Positions 1 to 8,812 of a stretch of 64,000 nt of DNA are shown one piece after another. The notes under the pieces were generated by a model, which was not told the origin of the DNA, did no database searches, and was given only the letters and a program-made list of their open reading frames with translations. The stretch spans positions 861,629 to 925,628 of the forward strand of contig NZ_BMXF01000002.1 of assembly GCF_014651615.1 (NCBI RefSeq), in the 5' to 3' direction. This DNA is from Persicitalea jodogahamensis (GTDB lineage Bacteria; Bacteroidota; Bacteroidia; Cytophagales; Spirosomataceae). How positions within the stretch are numbered: the first letter of the stretch is position 1; the number at the start of each line of letters is the position of its first letter. The translations under genes were made by a program, and so were the position numbers.

Positions 1-1989
1 ACCATGCGCAAAACCTACGAGCAGGTTTTCAACGAGTTCGAAGGAAACCTCCCCGACCAGGTCTGGGGGGATGGGGACGTGAAGTACCATATGGGATTTT
101 CGTCTCAGATCAAGACCCCGAGCGGCCACGAAATGTACCTCAAGCTGGCTCCCAACCCCTCGCACCTCGAAGCGGTGAACCCGGTGGTGGAAGGCTTTAT
201 ACGCGCCCGCGCTGATGGTATGTATAATAGTGATTACGACCGCGTGCTGCCCGTACTGATCCACGGCGACGCCGCCGTGGCGGGTCAGGGTATCGTGTAC
301 GAAGTCACGCAGATGTCGGGACTCGACGGCTATTACACGGGAGGAACGATTCACTTCGTCATCAACAACCAGGTAGGTTTCACGACCGATTTCGAAGATG
401 CCCGTTCCAGCATATACTGTACTGATGTGGCCAAGATCGTGGATGCTCCCGTACTGCACGTAAACGGCGATGATCCCGAGTCGGTGGTATACTGCATGCA
501 TCTGGCGGTGGAGTACCGTCAGAAATTTAACAAAGATATTTTCATTGACATGGTGTGCTACCGCCGCCATGGCCATAATGAGTCGGATGAGCCGAAGTTC
601 ACGCAGCCCGTCCTGTATAAGCACATTGAAAATCACCAAAATCCCCGTGAAATTTATCAGAAGAAATTGGTAGAGCGCGGTGACGTGGACGCCGAACTCG
701 CCGCCACAATGGACAAGGAGTTCAAGGCTCTGCTGCAGGAACGCCTGGAAATGGTAAAGCAAAAAGTGCTGCCCTATGCCATGCCCAAACTGGAACTTGA
801 ATGGCGGAGCCTACGCAAATCCACCCCTGAGGATTTTGAGAAATCGCCCAACACGGGAGTGCCGCTGGAAACGCTGGAAAAAATTGGAAAGGCCATCACG
901 ACTATTCCCGAAGGTTTTCAGACGCTCAAGCAGATCGATAAACTACTCAAAGATCGCCACCAGATGATTTTTGAAGACAAGAGTGTCAACTGGGCCACCG
1001 CCGAACTCCTGGCTTACGGCTCCGTCGTGGCAGAAGACAAGATCGTGCGTGTCAGTGGTCAGGATGTTCAACGAGGAACTTTCTCGCATCGACATGCCGT
1101 CCTGCACGATGCCGAAACCAATGAGGCTTACAATAATCTGAACCACATTCAGGAAAAGCAGGGGCGGTTTATGATTTACAATTCCCTGCTTTCTGAGTAC
1201 GGCGTGCTGGGCTTTGAGTTTGGCTATGCGATGGCTAACCCTGGCGCTCTGGTGATTTGGGAAGCGCAGTTCGGCGACTTCGTCAATGGTGCGCAGGTGA
1301 TGATTGACCAGTTCATTTCATCCAGCGAAACCAAGTGGGACCGCTGGACGGGACTTGTAATGCTGCTGCCGCACGGCTACGAAGGTCAGGGTCCGGAGCA
1401 CTCCAATGCCCGTCCTGAACGTTTCCTTCAGCTGGCTGCAGACAATAACATTATCATTACCAACGTCACCACGCCTGCCAACTTGTTCCATATGATGCGG
1501 CGGCAGTTGGCTTTGCCCTTCCGTAAGCCGCTGATCGTGATGTCTCCCAAGTCGATGCTGCGGCATCCGCTCTGCATCTCGCCACTGGACGAACTGGTGA
1601 AAGGGCGTTTCCAAGAAACTATTGGAGATGACTACGCAGATCCCAAAAAAGTGAAGAAAGTACTGCTGGTGACAGGTAAGCTCTATTATGAGCTTTTAGA
1701 AAAACAGCAGGCCGACAATCGTGACGACGTGGCCATTATACGGATGGAGCAGATGCATCCTTTCCCTAAAAAGCAACTGGATGCTCATATCGCAAAATAC
1801 AAGAAAGCAAAAGTATATTGGGTGCAGGAGGAGCCTTTCAACATGGGTGGTTGGACGTTCATGCTGCGCATGTACCCCGAGCAACCGCTGGAAGTGATTG
1901 CCCGTCGCCCGAGTGCATCGCCTTCTACAGGCTTCGCCAAAATCCACAAACAGGAACAGGAAGAAATCATTCGTAGGGCTTTTCAATAA
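1..1989 (+). CDS. sucA: 2-oxoglutarate dehydrogenase E1 component, 3' part (truncated by window edge)
   Basis: Thiamine-diphosphate-dependent E1 of the 2-oxoglutarate dehydrogenase complex (TCA cycle); it decarboxylates 2-oxoglutarate and passes the succinyl group to the lipoyl arm of E2. The frame is open to base 1, so the N-terminal third lies outside; about 660 residues are visible of a family length near 930. Visible family signatures are IHGDAAVAGQG, NNQVGFTT and CYRRHGHNESDEP in the ThDP half, and EYGVLGFEFGYA, GYEGQGPEHSNARPERFLQ and the WVQEEPFNMG segment in the C-terminal transketolase-like half. The E2 gene follows 106 bases downstream on the same strand, a normal sucAB order. The spacer holds short direct repeats of CGGAATG (about 2004-2020) and a weak inverted repeat (2021-2034 with 2054-2067). 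Identification is secure. Confidence 0.97.
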   Translation, partial: TMRKTYEQVFNEFEGNLPDQVWGDGDVKYHMGFSSQIKTPSGHEMYLKLAPNPSHLEAVNPVVEGFIRARADGMYNSDYDRVLPVLIHGDAAVAGQGIVYEVTQMSGLDGYYTGGTIHFVINNQVGFTTDFEDARSSIYCTDVAKIVDAPVLHVNGDDPESVVYCMHLAVEYRQKFNKDIFIDMVCYRRHGHNESDEPKFTQPVLYKHIENHQNPREIYQKKLVERGDVDAELAATMDKEFKALLQERLEMVKQKVLPYAMPKLELEWRSLRKSTPEDFEKSPNTGVPLETLEKIGKAITTIPEGFQTLKQIDKLLKDRHQMIFEDKSVNWATAELLAYGSVVAEDKIVRVSGQDVQRGTFSHRHAVLHDAETNEAYNNLNHIQEKQGRFMIYNSLLSEYGVLGFEFGYAMANPGALVIWEAQFGDFVNGAQVMIDQFISSSETKWDRWTGLVMLLPHGYEGQGPEHSNARPERFLQLAADNNIIITNVTTPANLFHMMRRQLALPFRKPLIVMSPKSMLRHPLCISPLDELVKGRFQETIGDDYADPKKVKKVLLVTGKLYYELLEKQQADNRDDVAIIRMEQMHPFPKKQLDAHIAKYKKAKVYWVQEEPFNMGGWTFMLRMYPEQPLEVIARRPSASPSTGFAKIHKQEQEEIIRRAFQ

Positions 1990-2095
1990 ATAATTTTGAA
2001 TGTCGGAATGTCGGAATGCCGGAATTGGTGAATAGGACTTTCAGGCAAAGAGTTATTCACTGATTCCAGATTCATTCATTCACAATTGAAAAAAA

Positions 2096-3736
2096 ATGGC
2101 AGAATTACAGATAAAAGTACCGCCCGTGGGCGAGTCTATTTCCGAAGTGACTATCGGCACCTGGTTCAAAAACGAAGGGGATGCGGTCAAGATGGACGAA
2201 GTGATATGCGGACTGGACTCCGATAAGGCAACTTTCGAACTTACCGCTGAAAGCGACGGAGTGCTGCACATCAAAGCCCAGGAAGGCGACACGCTGGCAA
2301 TCGGTGACCTCATTGCCGTAATAGACACCAGCGGGGCATCCAATGGCGCTACTTCCAATGACTCGGCACCCAAGGAAGAGCCAAAGCCAGAACCTGAAAT
2401 GGATACGCCCGTTGCGAAATCAGAAAAAGCGGAAACCGACGGTGCAGCCCAGTCAAAAACTTCGGGCGTGGCGCCGAAGGTCATAGAGATGACCGTCCCG
2501 ACGGTTGGCGAATCGATCACGGAAGTGACCATTGCCTCATGGAATAAAAAGGATGGTGCCCAGGTAGAACTGGATGAGATCATCTGTGAGCTGGAATCGG
2601 ACAAAGCAACCTTTGAACTACCCGCCGAGTCGGCTGGAACATTGCGCATTGTGGCTGCCGAAGGCGACACACTTGAAATAGGCGCGGTGATCTGCCGCAT
2701 TGAGGTGGGAAGTGGTGCTCCTGCGTCTGATGCAAGCGTTGCCAATGCCTCCACTCAACCCGGCGAGGCCGAAGTACCCACGGTTCACCAATCAGAAGCC
2801 GAGGAATTCAGCGGTACCTCTGCCCATACATCGCCCGTCGCCGCCAAGATTCTGGCCGAGAAAGGGATTGATCCCAGCGAAGTGAAAGGCTCCGGAGCAG
2901 GCGGTCGGATTACGAAAGAAGACGCCCTCAATGCTCAGAAATCGAACGGAAAGGCACCGGCGCCCCAAGCCGCTCCCGCGCCTAAAGCTCCGGCCGCTTC
3001 AGCACCGGCGAAATCGCCGCAGGCTGCGTCCGATGATCGCGGGCAACGACGTGAGAAAACCTCGTCGCTCCGCCGCACGATCGCCCGCCGCCTGGTAGCC
3101 GTGAAAAACGAAACGGCCATGCTAACTACCTTTAATGAGGTGGACATGAAGCCGATCATGGATTTGCGGTCTCAATACAAGGATAAGTTCAAGGAGAAGC
3201 ACGAAGTCGGCCTCGGCTTTATGTCCTTCTTCACCAAGGCCATCTGCACCGCTTTGCAGGATTTTCCGGTCGTGAACGCCTATATGGACGGTGATGACGT
3301 CGTTTATAATGATTTCTGCGACGTGTCCATCGCCGTATCTTCACCCAGAGGGCTGGTGGTACCCGTAATTCGCAACGCTGAGAAACTGTCGTTTGCGGGT
3401 ATAGAAAAGGAGATCGTCCGCCTGGCCACCCGTGCCCGCGATGGCAAGCTGGGGATTGATGAAATGACCGGAGGTACTTTCACGATTACCAATGGAGGGA
3501 TCTTCGGCTCGATGCTCTCGACGCCTATCATCAATGCTCCGCAGTCGGCTATATTAGGCATGCACAACATTGTTGAGCGCCCTGTGGCTTTGAACGGACA
3601 AGTAGTGATTCGCCCGATTATGTACGTGGCTCTTTCTTACGACCACCGGCTGATCGATGGTAAGGATTCGGTAAGTTTCCTTGTCAGGGTGAAACAATTG
3701 CTGGAAGACCCGGCCCGGATGCTTCTGGAGATGTAA
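2096..3736 (+). CDS. sucB: Dihydrolipoamide succinyltransferase (E2 of 2-oxoglutarate dehydrogenase), two lipoyl domains
   Basis: E2 core of the 2-oxoglutarate dehydrogenase complex; transfers succinyl from lipoate to CoA. 546 residues. Domain order: lipoyl domain 1 (about 1-76) and lipoyl domain 2 (about 128-205), each with the lipoylated lysine in a SDKATFEL context; a Ser/Glu/Thr-rich linker; a peripheral-subunit-binding domain (about 243-280, [20 protein letters not shown]); an Ala/Pro/Lys-rich linker; and a catalytic acetyltransferase domain (about 315-546) ending with the active-site DHRLIDG. Two lipoyl domains make it longer than the roughly 400-residue single-lipoyl proteobacterial SucB; multi-lipoyl E2 is known in other groups. 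The ATG at 2096 follows an A-rich stretch rather than a Shine-Dalgarno site, as usual in Bacteroidota. No lpd (E3) gene is adjacent. A terminator follows at 3782. Confidence 0.95.
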   Translation: MAELQIKVPPVGESISEVTIGTWFKNEGDAVKMDEVICGLDSDKATFELTAESDGVLHIKAQEGDTLAIGDLIAVIDTSGASNGATSNDSAPKEEPKPEPEMDTPVAKSEKAETDGAAQSKTSGVAPKVIEMTVPTVGESITEVTIASWNKKDGAQVELDEIICELESDKATFELPAESAGTLRIVAAEGDTLEIGAVICRIEVGSGAPASDASVANASTQPGEAEVPTVHQSEAEEFSGTSAHTSPVAAKILAEKGIDPSEVKGSGAGGRITKEDALNAQKSNGKAPAPQAAPAPKAPAASAPAKSPQAASDDRGQRREKTSSLRRTIARRLVAVKNETAMLTTFNEVDMKPIMDLRSQYKDKFKEKHEVGLGFMSFFTKAICTALQDFPVVNAYMDGDDVVYNDFCDVSIAVSSPRGLVVPVIRNAEKLSFAGIEKEIVRLATRARDGKLGIDEMTGGTFTITNGGIFGSMLSTPIINAPQSAILGMHNIVERPVALNGQVVIRPIMYVALSYDHRLIDGKDSVSFLVRVKQLLEDPARMLLEM

Positions 3737-3781
3737 GATTTGCCTCACAGATTGACGAGGTTTACCTGATGAATAATAGAG

Positions 3782-3815
3782 AGAACCCGGCCATCGTACC
3801 GGGTTCTTTTTTTAT
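3782..3815 (+). terminator. Rho-independent terminator after sucB
   Basis: A 9-bp perfect stem, AGAACCCGG (3782-3790) pairing with CCGGGTTCT (3799-3807), with an 8-nt loop, followed directly by a T-run (TTTTTTATTTT). It ends the sucAB transcript before the lipoprotein gene. Confidence 0.88.
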
Positions 3816-3871
3816 TTTCGGCATTGTTTTTGTGCGTATTTGCTGTATCCCGTAAAAAAAACAGAATCAAA

Positions 3872-4681
3872 ATGCAACGCAAACTACTCCTCGTATGCTT
3901 CATGTTGGCCGCTCTGGTCGGTTGCAAAAAGAGTAATTCTGATGGTGGAGATTCACCTTCTCCGCAGGAAAAAGGCTGTAAAGTCGCCACTGAAACTATT
4001 AATGGCAAACCGTATCGCATCTTTGAGTACGATCAGAACATGCGCCTGTTCAGCATTACACAATACGTAACCAGTGCCTCAAATCAGACGGAAAAGCGTT
4101 TTACTTTTGAGTATGAATCAGACGGAACAGTAAAAGTAATACGAGAAACCAATCTGTTGCCACCATACGGCAACTTGCAGTATAGTCTCAGCTACTCGGG
4201 TGTTGGCCGACTCGATACGGTCAGGAAATACCAGGTACTCAATTCCGGGCCCAAAATCCTGGAAACATATGCGTTGGAGTACAACGATAAAGGATTTATC
4301 ACCAAATATAAATGGCAGGAAAATTCCCTGCGCTACGAATATGACGATAATGGTAATCTGACCAAGTGGTTTGTCCATATCCCTCAGATTAGCCCCGAAG
4401 TCTTGGCCGCCGAGTACGGCAACTTCGATGGTAAGTACAACGTGTACGCCGACACTCGTCCCGCCGAATTGGTGAACCTTGTCACCAGTCAGGGAGTAAG
4501 CAAGCAGAATCCGGGTAGTTTCAAATTTTACGAAGCCAGTCTGCGGCCCGTGCAGAACGGACTGGTAAACTACGAATACAATGAAAGTGACTTCCCGACC
4601 AAGGCCAGCATATCGCTCTTTTCACCAGATGGCAGTCCCGCCGGAACTCAGGTTCATGCATTCACTTACAACTGCCAATAA
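3872..4681 (+). CDS. Hypothetical lipoprotein with YD-repeat-like motifs
   Basis: 269-residue predicted lipoprotein. The ATG at 3872 is chosen over an in-frame one at 3824 because it gives a clean signal: basic MQRK, hydrophobic core, then lipobox LVGC and KK. The mature part has alternating aromatic/charged strands such as YDQNMRLFSIT, FTFEYESDGTVKV, LEYNDKGFITKYKW and RYEYDDNGNLTKW. These resemble YD/RHS-type repeats found in many Bacteroidota surface lipoproteins (DUF4595-like). Likely located in the outer membrane; substrate or partner unknown. It is convergent with the MscS gene, only 15 bases apart. No enzyme motif was recognised. Confidence 0.75.
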   Translation: MQRKLLLVCFMLAALVGCKKSNSDGGDSPSPQEKGCKVATETINGKPYRIFEYDQNMRLFSITQYVTSASNQTEKRFTFEYESDGTVKVIRETNLLPPYGNLQYSLSYSGVGRLDTVRKYQVLNSGPKILETYALEYNDKGFITKYKWQENSLRYEYDDNGNLTKWFVHIPQISPEVLAAEYGNFDGKYNVYADTRPAELVNLVTSQGVSKQNPGSFKFYEASLRPVQNGLVNYEYNESDFPTKASISLFSPDGSPAGTQVHAFTYNCQ

Positions 4682-4696
4682 GCTTCTCTGAGTGGA

Positions 4697-5545
4697 TCAA
4701 CTGTCTCCGCTTCCCGCTTTCTGCGGAGCATACGAAAAGCCGTGTTGCTTCAGAGCGTGCAGTACGTTCTGAATGGCCCGCGACTTGATCGTGGGTGATT
4801 CTTTCTCGGCTTCGGGGCTCTTGATCCAGAAACTCACCTTCATGCAAAGAGCGTTCGACTTGGTTTCCTCGACGCTCGCCACGGCTTCATGTTGATGGCT
4901 TTCGTGCAGTACCCCTTCGGTTTCTTTCAGGGCATTTTCAATGAGCGGGATCGCCTTTTTATAATCCTCCCGGTTGTCCAGATCCACGCTGAATTCCAGC
5001 CGCAGAAAATCATCGACCGAGTAGTTGTAAAGTGGGTTGTTCAAAATCCCGGCGTTGGGAACGAAAACATCCTTTCCGTCCAGGGTCTTAATGATTGTTT
5101 CGCGCAGTGTCATATCGATGATCCGGCCCTTTACCCCTTGGGTCTCGACGAGGTCACCGATATGAAACGGGCGCTTGAAGGCCAGCAGAATACCCGCCAG
5201 AAAATTTTCACCAATGTCTTTAAGCGCAAATCCCAGAATAAAAGCCGAGAGTCCGGCACCCGCCAGGATTTTCGTGACGGCTCCGTCAAATCCGAGGGCA
5301 CCCAGCGCAACGGAAATGCCTAAAATCAACACAATCCAATAGCCCATGTCGCCCAGAAAACCGGTAAGCAGGCTGTCTTCTGAGTTCCTCAATATCTTGG
5401 GCAGCAGCCAGCGGCGCACTTGCCGGGCAATAAACAGAAATAGCAGGAATAGTACGACGGCCAGGGCCAGCCGGGGCAGTAACTTTACAAATCCGAGGTA
5501 ATAGCTGTGCAGTACTTTCCAGAGGTCAATGGTAAATTGGTTCAT
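4697..5545 (-). CDS. MscS-family mechanosensitive ion channel
   Basis: 282-residue small-conductance mechanosensitive channel that releases solutes on osmotic downshock; inner membrane. Three N-terminal hydrophobic helices (about residues 18-42, 66-88 and 93-115). The pore helix region has the small-residue pattern GAGLSAFILGFALKDIGENF, followed by the typical beta-domain start FKRPFHIGDLVE and the family signature VFVPNAGILNNPLYNYS, then an alpha/beta cytoplasmic domain. Length equals E. coli MscS (286). ATG at 5545. Monocistronic or at the end of the run of minus-strand genes above; the 62-base gap to the MazG-like gene holds no clear terminator. Confidence 0.92.
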   Translation of the reverse strand: MNQFTIDLWKVLHSYYLGFVKLLPRLALAVVLFLLFLFIARQVRRWLLPKILRNSEDSLLTGFLGDMGYWIVLILGISVALGALGFDGAVTKILAGAGLSAFILGFALKDIGENFLAGILLAFKRPFHIGDLVETQGVKGRIIDMTLRETIIKTLDGKDVFVPNAGILNNPLYNYSVDDFLRLEFSVDLDNREDYKKAIPLIENALKETEGVLHESHQHEAVASVEETKSNALCMKVSFWIKSPEAEKESPTIKSRAIQNVLHALKQHGFSYAPQKAGSGDS

Positions 5546-5607
5546 TCGTAATGGGATATTCGTATATCAAAACAGCTTCAGGACTCAGCAAAATCCATTC
5601 CAGGTGT

Positions 5608-5931
5608 CTACAGCTTCGGGTTCTGCTTGTGCCGATCCTGATCACGTTCAGTTTTTTTTGCCATATTTTTTTCAAAAGCCTCGGTCAAGTCCACGCCGGT
5701 TTGATTGGCCAGACAGATCAACACCCAAAGTACATCGGCCATCTCGTCGCCAAGGTCTTTGCCCAAATCCGATTTTTTGAATGACTGGTCGCCATAAGTG
5801 CGGGCCATGATGCGGGCCAATTCACCGACTTCTTCGGTCAGGATAGTCATGTTGGTCAGTTCGGAAAAGTACCGGACACCATATTCTTTAATCCAGGTAT
5901 CAACCTGGGCCTGAGCTTGTTGGAGAGTCAT
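5608..5931 (-). CDS. MazG-like nucleotide pyrophosphohydrolase
   Basis: 107-residue all-alpha NTP pyrophosphohydrolase. The metal-binding MazG/dUTPase-like motif is visible: EEVGELAR (about 31-38), then DLGDEMADVLWVLICLAN (about 60-77), the E-x2-E...E-x2-D pattern. This is a small single-domain form, as in the iMazG/RS21-C6-like group, not the two-domain MazG. Likely a house-cleaning enzyme hydrolysing non-canonical or excess (d)NTPs. It lies 38 bases downstream of dtd on the same strand, so it may be the last gene of the MNT-HEPN-zinc ribbon-dtd run. Specificity cannot be read from sequence. Confidence 0.88.
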   Translation of the reverse strand: MTLQQAQAQVDTWIKEYGVRYFSELTNMTILTEEVGELARIMARTYGDQSFKKSDLGKDLGDEMADVLWVLICLANQTGVDLTEAFEKNMAKKTERDQDRHKQNPKL

Positions 5932-5969
5932 ATTTTTGAAGCAGGAAAAGAGAAGTTTTTAGCCGACAG

Positions 5970-6422
5970 TTACGCCCTGTTTTTTGAGTCGACGATGATG
6001 GTCACGGGGCCGTCGTTGGTGAGATTTACTTTCATGTCGGCCCCGAATTCACCCGTCTGAATGGGTTTACCGAGTTCACTACTCAGGAACTCAATCATTT
6101 GTTCGTAGAGAGGAATGGCGATTTCGGGGCGGGCAGCCTCAATAAACGAGGGACGGTTGCCCTTTTTGGTGCTGGCGTGAAGGGTGAATTGGCTGATGAG
6201 GAGGATATTCCCATCCACACTTTTCAAGTTAAGGTTCATTTTTCCTTCGGCGTCGCCGAAGATCCGCATCTGCACTATTTTTCTGCCCAGCCATTCCAAA
6301 TCCTCCGATGAGTCGGAAGCCGTAATACCGAGCAGAACCAGAAAACCGACGCCTATCTGTCCTTTCACAGTACCCTCGATGGTTACTGATGCGCCATTTA
6401 CGCGTTGAATTACGGCAATCAT
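5970..6422 (-). CDS. dtd: D-aminoacyl-tRNA deacylase
   Basis: 150-residue DTD; cleaves D-amino acids (and glycine) from mischarged tRNA in the cytoplasm, a chiral proofreading step. Starts with the typical MIAVIQRVNGASVTI; carries the catalytic SQFTL motif (about 77-81) and a C-terminal NDGPVT motif, the family's cross-subunit Gly-cisPro equivalent. Full length. Its ATG overlaps the stop of the zinc-ribbon gene by 4 bases (ATGA type), indicating translational coupling. Confidence 0.96.
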   Translation of the reverse strand: MIAVIQRVNGASVTIEGTVKGQIGVGFLVLLGITASDSSEDLEWLGRKIVQMRIFGDAEGKMNLNLKSVDGNILLISQFTLHASTKKGNRPSFIEAARPEIAIPLYEQMIEFLSSELGKPIQTGEFGADMKVNLTNDGPVTIIVDSKNRA

Positions 6423-6775
6423 GGATTCGTACGATTATCTTTCACTATTAAAAAAAAGTCATTATCTAATTCCAGATAGCCGTAGTCATAGACGAAATAG
6501 TAAACACTGCCTTTCTGGGTGACGCGCTGGCTGGTCATCAGGTTGAAATCAAAGCCTTTTGCCATGAGGGTACTTCGCGTGGTCTTATTCTTGTCTTCGG
6601 GGCAAATCTCTTCCAGGATACGGCGGTTGCGACGCAGTTGGTTATTGGTGTTCCTGACTACGTTGTACTGATCCGAATTCAGTTTGTTGTTATAGGCATT
6701 GCGGCACATATCCGAACAGAATTTCTTATCCGCCCGGCCCGAGAAAGGCTGGTCACATTCTAGGCAAGTTTTCAT
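6419..6775 (-). CDS. Small zinc-ribbon protein of unknown function
   Basis: 118 residues. The N-terminus has a compact zinc-binding motif, C4-x2-C7-x12-C20-x3-C24 (MKTCLECDQPFSGRADKKFC SDMC split here for length). A basic helix (NNQLRRNRRILEEI) follows, then a C-terminal beta-rich part (GSVYYFVYDYGYLELDNDFF). I recall similar proteins widespread in Bacteroidota with no assigned role; nucleic-acid binding is plausible from the ribbon plus basic helix but is only inference. It overlaps both neighbours by 4 bases (HEPN upstream, dtd downstream), so it is almost certainly co-translated with them. Confidence 0.8.
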   Translation of the reverse strand: MKTCLECDQPFSGRADKKFCSDMCRNAYNNKLNSDQYNVVRNTNNQLRRNRRILEEICPEDKNKTTRSTLMAKGFDFNLMTSQRVTQKGSVYYFVYDYGYLELDNDFFLIVKDNRTNP

Positions 6776-7176
6776 AAATCCCGTTGCTTTTCAATTTCTC
6801 TTCGGACAGCTTCAATTAATTCTCTTGTTGGCTCAATTATCGCTGACACTTCTTCTTCTGTAAAATCCCATATATCGCCATAATCACCCTTTTGCCTAGA
6901 ATCAAATAGGTCGGAGTACACCTTACCCAGCTCGACACTGATTTTATCGGTCTTTATATATTGCAGGAAGAAGCTTGTTTTGACGCCTGTATGGGTTTTT
7001 GTCGATAAGCCTGATTGGAAGAGTAGCGCACTTATCGCGTAGTATGCTGCATAGTACAATCGATTTATTGCCGAATTCCATTTAGAGTTTACTACCAGTA
7101 GCTGGGCTACCTCAAAAGTTTCCTCTGATTTTTCCAGCCGGTATCTGACGTACTGAAATCTCTCTTCCGGTGTCAT
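6772..7176 (-). CDS. HEPN domain protein (UPF0332-like), partner of MNT nucleotidyltransferase
   Basis: 134-residue all-alpha HEPN protein. Helix 2 has the family pattern NRLYYAAYYAISALLF, followed by the turn THTGVKTSFF and DSRQKGDYGD, as in UPF0332/C-terminal HEPN proteins. The RNase motif R-x4-6-H of toxic HEPN proteins is not evident here, so it may be a non-nuclease or substrate-binding type. The gene overlaps the MNT gene by 4 bases upstream and the zinc-ribbon gene by 4 bases downstream. MNT/HEPN pairs are commonly toxin-antitoxin or defence modules; the embedding in a dtd operon is unusual. Confidence 0.85.
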   Translation of the reverse strand: MTPEERFQYVRYRLEKSEETFEVAQLLVVNSKWNSAINRLYYAAYYAISALLFQSGLSTKTHTGVKTSFFLQYIKTDKISVELGKVYSDLFDSRQKGDYGDIWDFTEEEVSAIIEPTRELIEAVRREIEKQRDL

Positions 7177-7502
7177 AATTCAATTCCTTCTGATTCGACG
7201 CTTTCGTAGAATGGCGTGATTCTGTGCTTATTTTCCCAATCATATTTAGAAAAAACAAAAGTCGATATTGCTTGTTCGAGCTCTAATTCCAGGTCGAAAA
7301 GTCGGTGCCTAAATTTTTGCTCTACCTTATAATCGACCGCGCTGGGCACCAAAACCAGCACATCCCAATCGGAATCTTCCCTTGCATCACCCCGCGCACG
7401 TGAGCCAAATAGAATGACTTCTGCTTGCGGATCCATTTCCAGAACCGCTTCTTTGATGTTTTTGAGAATCATTACTTTCGAGCTCTTAGCAACTGTTTTC
7501 AT
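7173..7502 (-). CDS. MNT-type minimal nucleotidyltransferase
   Basis: 109-residue nucleotidyltransferase-fold protein with the canonical GS-x10-DxD active site (GSRARGDAREDSDWDVLV, about residues 32-49). Family members transfer NMP/AMP groups, in the MntA group onto a Tyr of the HEPN partner. First gene of a minus-strand run with three successive 4-base overlaps (MNT/HEPN, HEPN/zinc ribbon, zinc ribbon/dtd). The ATG at 7502 follows an A/T-rich leader; a TATTTTG box at about 7525 is one base short of the Bacteroidota -7 consensus. Base composition is somewhat more AT-rich than dtd, which fits acquired origin. Confidence 0.88.
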   Translation of the reverse strand: MKTVAKSSKVMILKNIKEAVLEMDPQAEVILFGSRARGDAREDSDWDVLVLVPSAVDYKVEQKFRHRLFDLELELEQAISTFVFSKYDWENKHRITPFYESVESEGIEL

Positions 7503-7541
7503 TCTTTGAAATTTAGATTTGCTTCAAAATAATTCTGAAAA

Positions 7542-8573
7542 CTATCGGTTTGCTTTTATTGCATTCGCCGCTACGCCCTCAAACGTCATCTTCACAGGCT
7601 TTATCGTACCGTCCTCGTTGAATTCCAGACGATCGATGCAGGTCACGCGGTGGTCGCGGCCTTCGTTGGGGATCGGGCGGCGGTGATACACCATGTACCA
7701 GTCGTCGGTGCCGGGCGTATGAATGACCGAATTGTGGCCCGCTCCGGTCGCTACTGCTTTGTCTGATTCCAGAATGGTACCAATGCGGTTGTACGGGCCA
7801 GTCGCTTTCTCCGCCGTGGCATAGGCCACTTTGTAGGTATCGTTGGTCCAGCCACCTTCCGACCACATGAGGTAGTAAGTACCGTTGCGCAGGAACATGA
7901 ACGGCCCTTCTACGTAGCCTTCGGGCGTAATTTCGTGGAATAGCTTGCCGTCGTCCCAGGGCTTGAAGCCGGTGAAATCGTCATTCAGTACACCCAGATT
8001 GCAATGGCCCCATCCTCCGTAAAAAATGTAATGGGTGCCGTCGGTGTCTTCAAAAACGAACTGGTCGATGGGTTGTGCGTCGTTGTAAAAATCGTCGATC
8101 AGCGGCTTGCCCAGGTAGTCTTTGAATGGCCCGCCGGGTGCATCCGCCACGGCTACCCCGATACCGCCAAAATGGTTGATTGTATTGTTCTCGTCCCAGC
8201 CCGGTCGGCTGGGGCGTTGTACATCATTGGCCGCAAAAAAGAGGTAGTACTTCCCGTCCTTTTCAATGGCGGCGGGGGCCCACATGGCTTGCCGCGCCCA
8301 TTTGATGGCCGCCGTGTCCAGGATATTGGGATGCTTTTGCCAGGTGACCAGGTCTTTGGACGAAAAGGCGTCGAAGTGCAACTGCTTCTCGTATTCAGCG
8401 GAGTAGGTAGGGTATATCCAGTACTCATCGCCGAAAACTACCCCTTCGGGATCGGCGTACCAACCTTCGGCTATTGGGTTGCCGGATGTTTGGGTTTCCT
8501 TTTTTTCTTCGGATTTAGAGCAACTGGTCAGCAGGAGCCATAATGGTCCGGCAATAAGGAATAAATACTTCAT
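7542..8573 (-). CDS. GH43-family glycoside hydrolase, lipoprotein
   Basis: 343-residue five-bladed beta-propeller glycosidase (arabinan/xylan side-chain type). N-terminal lipoprotein signal with lipobox LLTSC at about residue 18. The catalytic base Asp sits in GWYADPEGVVF near the mature N-terminus; the pKa-modulating Asp is probably in the YNDAQPIDQFVF segment; the acid Glu is in GYVEGPFMFLRNGTYYLMWSEGG. All three appear present, so the enzyme is probably active. Export and lipidation suggest periplasmic or surface glycan trimming. A good Bacteroidota promoter lies 50 bases upstream (8623-8653), so it is transcribed separately. Exact substrate cannot be told. Confidence 0.88.
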   Translation of the reverse strand: MKYLFLIAGPLWLLLTSCSKSEEKKETQTSGNPIAEGWYADPEGVVFGDEYWIYPTYSAEYEKQLHFDAFSSKDLVTWQKHPNILDTAAIKWARQAMWAPAAIEKDGKYYLFFAANDVQRPSRPGWDENNTINHFGGIGVAVADAPGGPFKDYLGKPLIDDFYNDAQPIDQFVFEDTDGTHYIFYGGWGHCNLGVLNDDFTGFKPWDDGKLFHEITPEGYVEGPFMFLRNGTYYLMWSEGGWTNDTYKVAYATAEKATGPYNRIGTILESDKAVATGAGHNSVIHTPGTDDWYMVYHRRPIPNEGRDHRVTCIDRLEFNEDGTIKPVKMTFEGVAANAIKANR

Positions 8574-8622
8574 AAAAGGTTAAAAGTGAGATTATAACAT
8601 TGGATTGAGGGCTTGGGGTTTT

Positions 8623-8653
8623 CAAAGATAAGTCATTTGCAAACGACTACAAA
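8623..8653 (-). promoter_or_regulatory. Bacteroidota-type promoter of the GH43 gene
   Basis: On the minus strand TTTG (8653-8650), 19 nt, then TATCTTTG (8630-8623), an exact match to the -33 TTTG / -7 TAnnTTTG consensus used by the Bacteroidota primary sigma factor. Expected start of transcription is about 8617, giving a leader of roughly 45 nt. Confidence 0.7.
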
Positions 8654-8812
8654 TATTTTTATCCGATTATAAATATTTAAGAACCGTGTAGGATTCTGCC
8701 AACCTCCCACCTTTGTCCCATCGGTTCGGGTGAATCGGAATCTTTTCTCACCGCGATATCTGGTCGAGCGGCAATGTCAGCAAAGGCCGGGTTCGCACAA
8801 ACAAATAAAACT

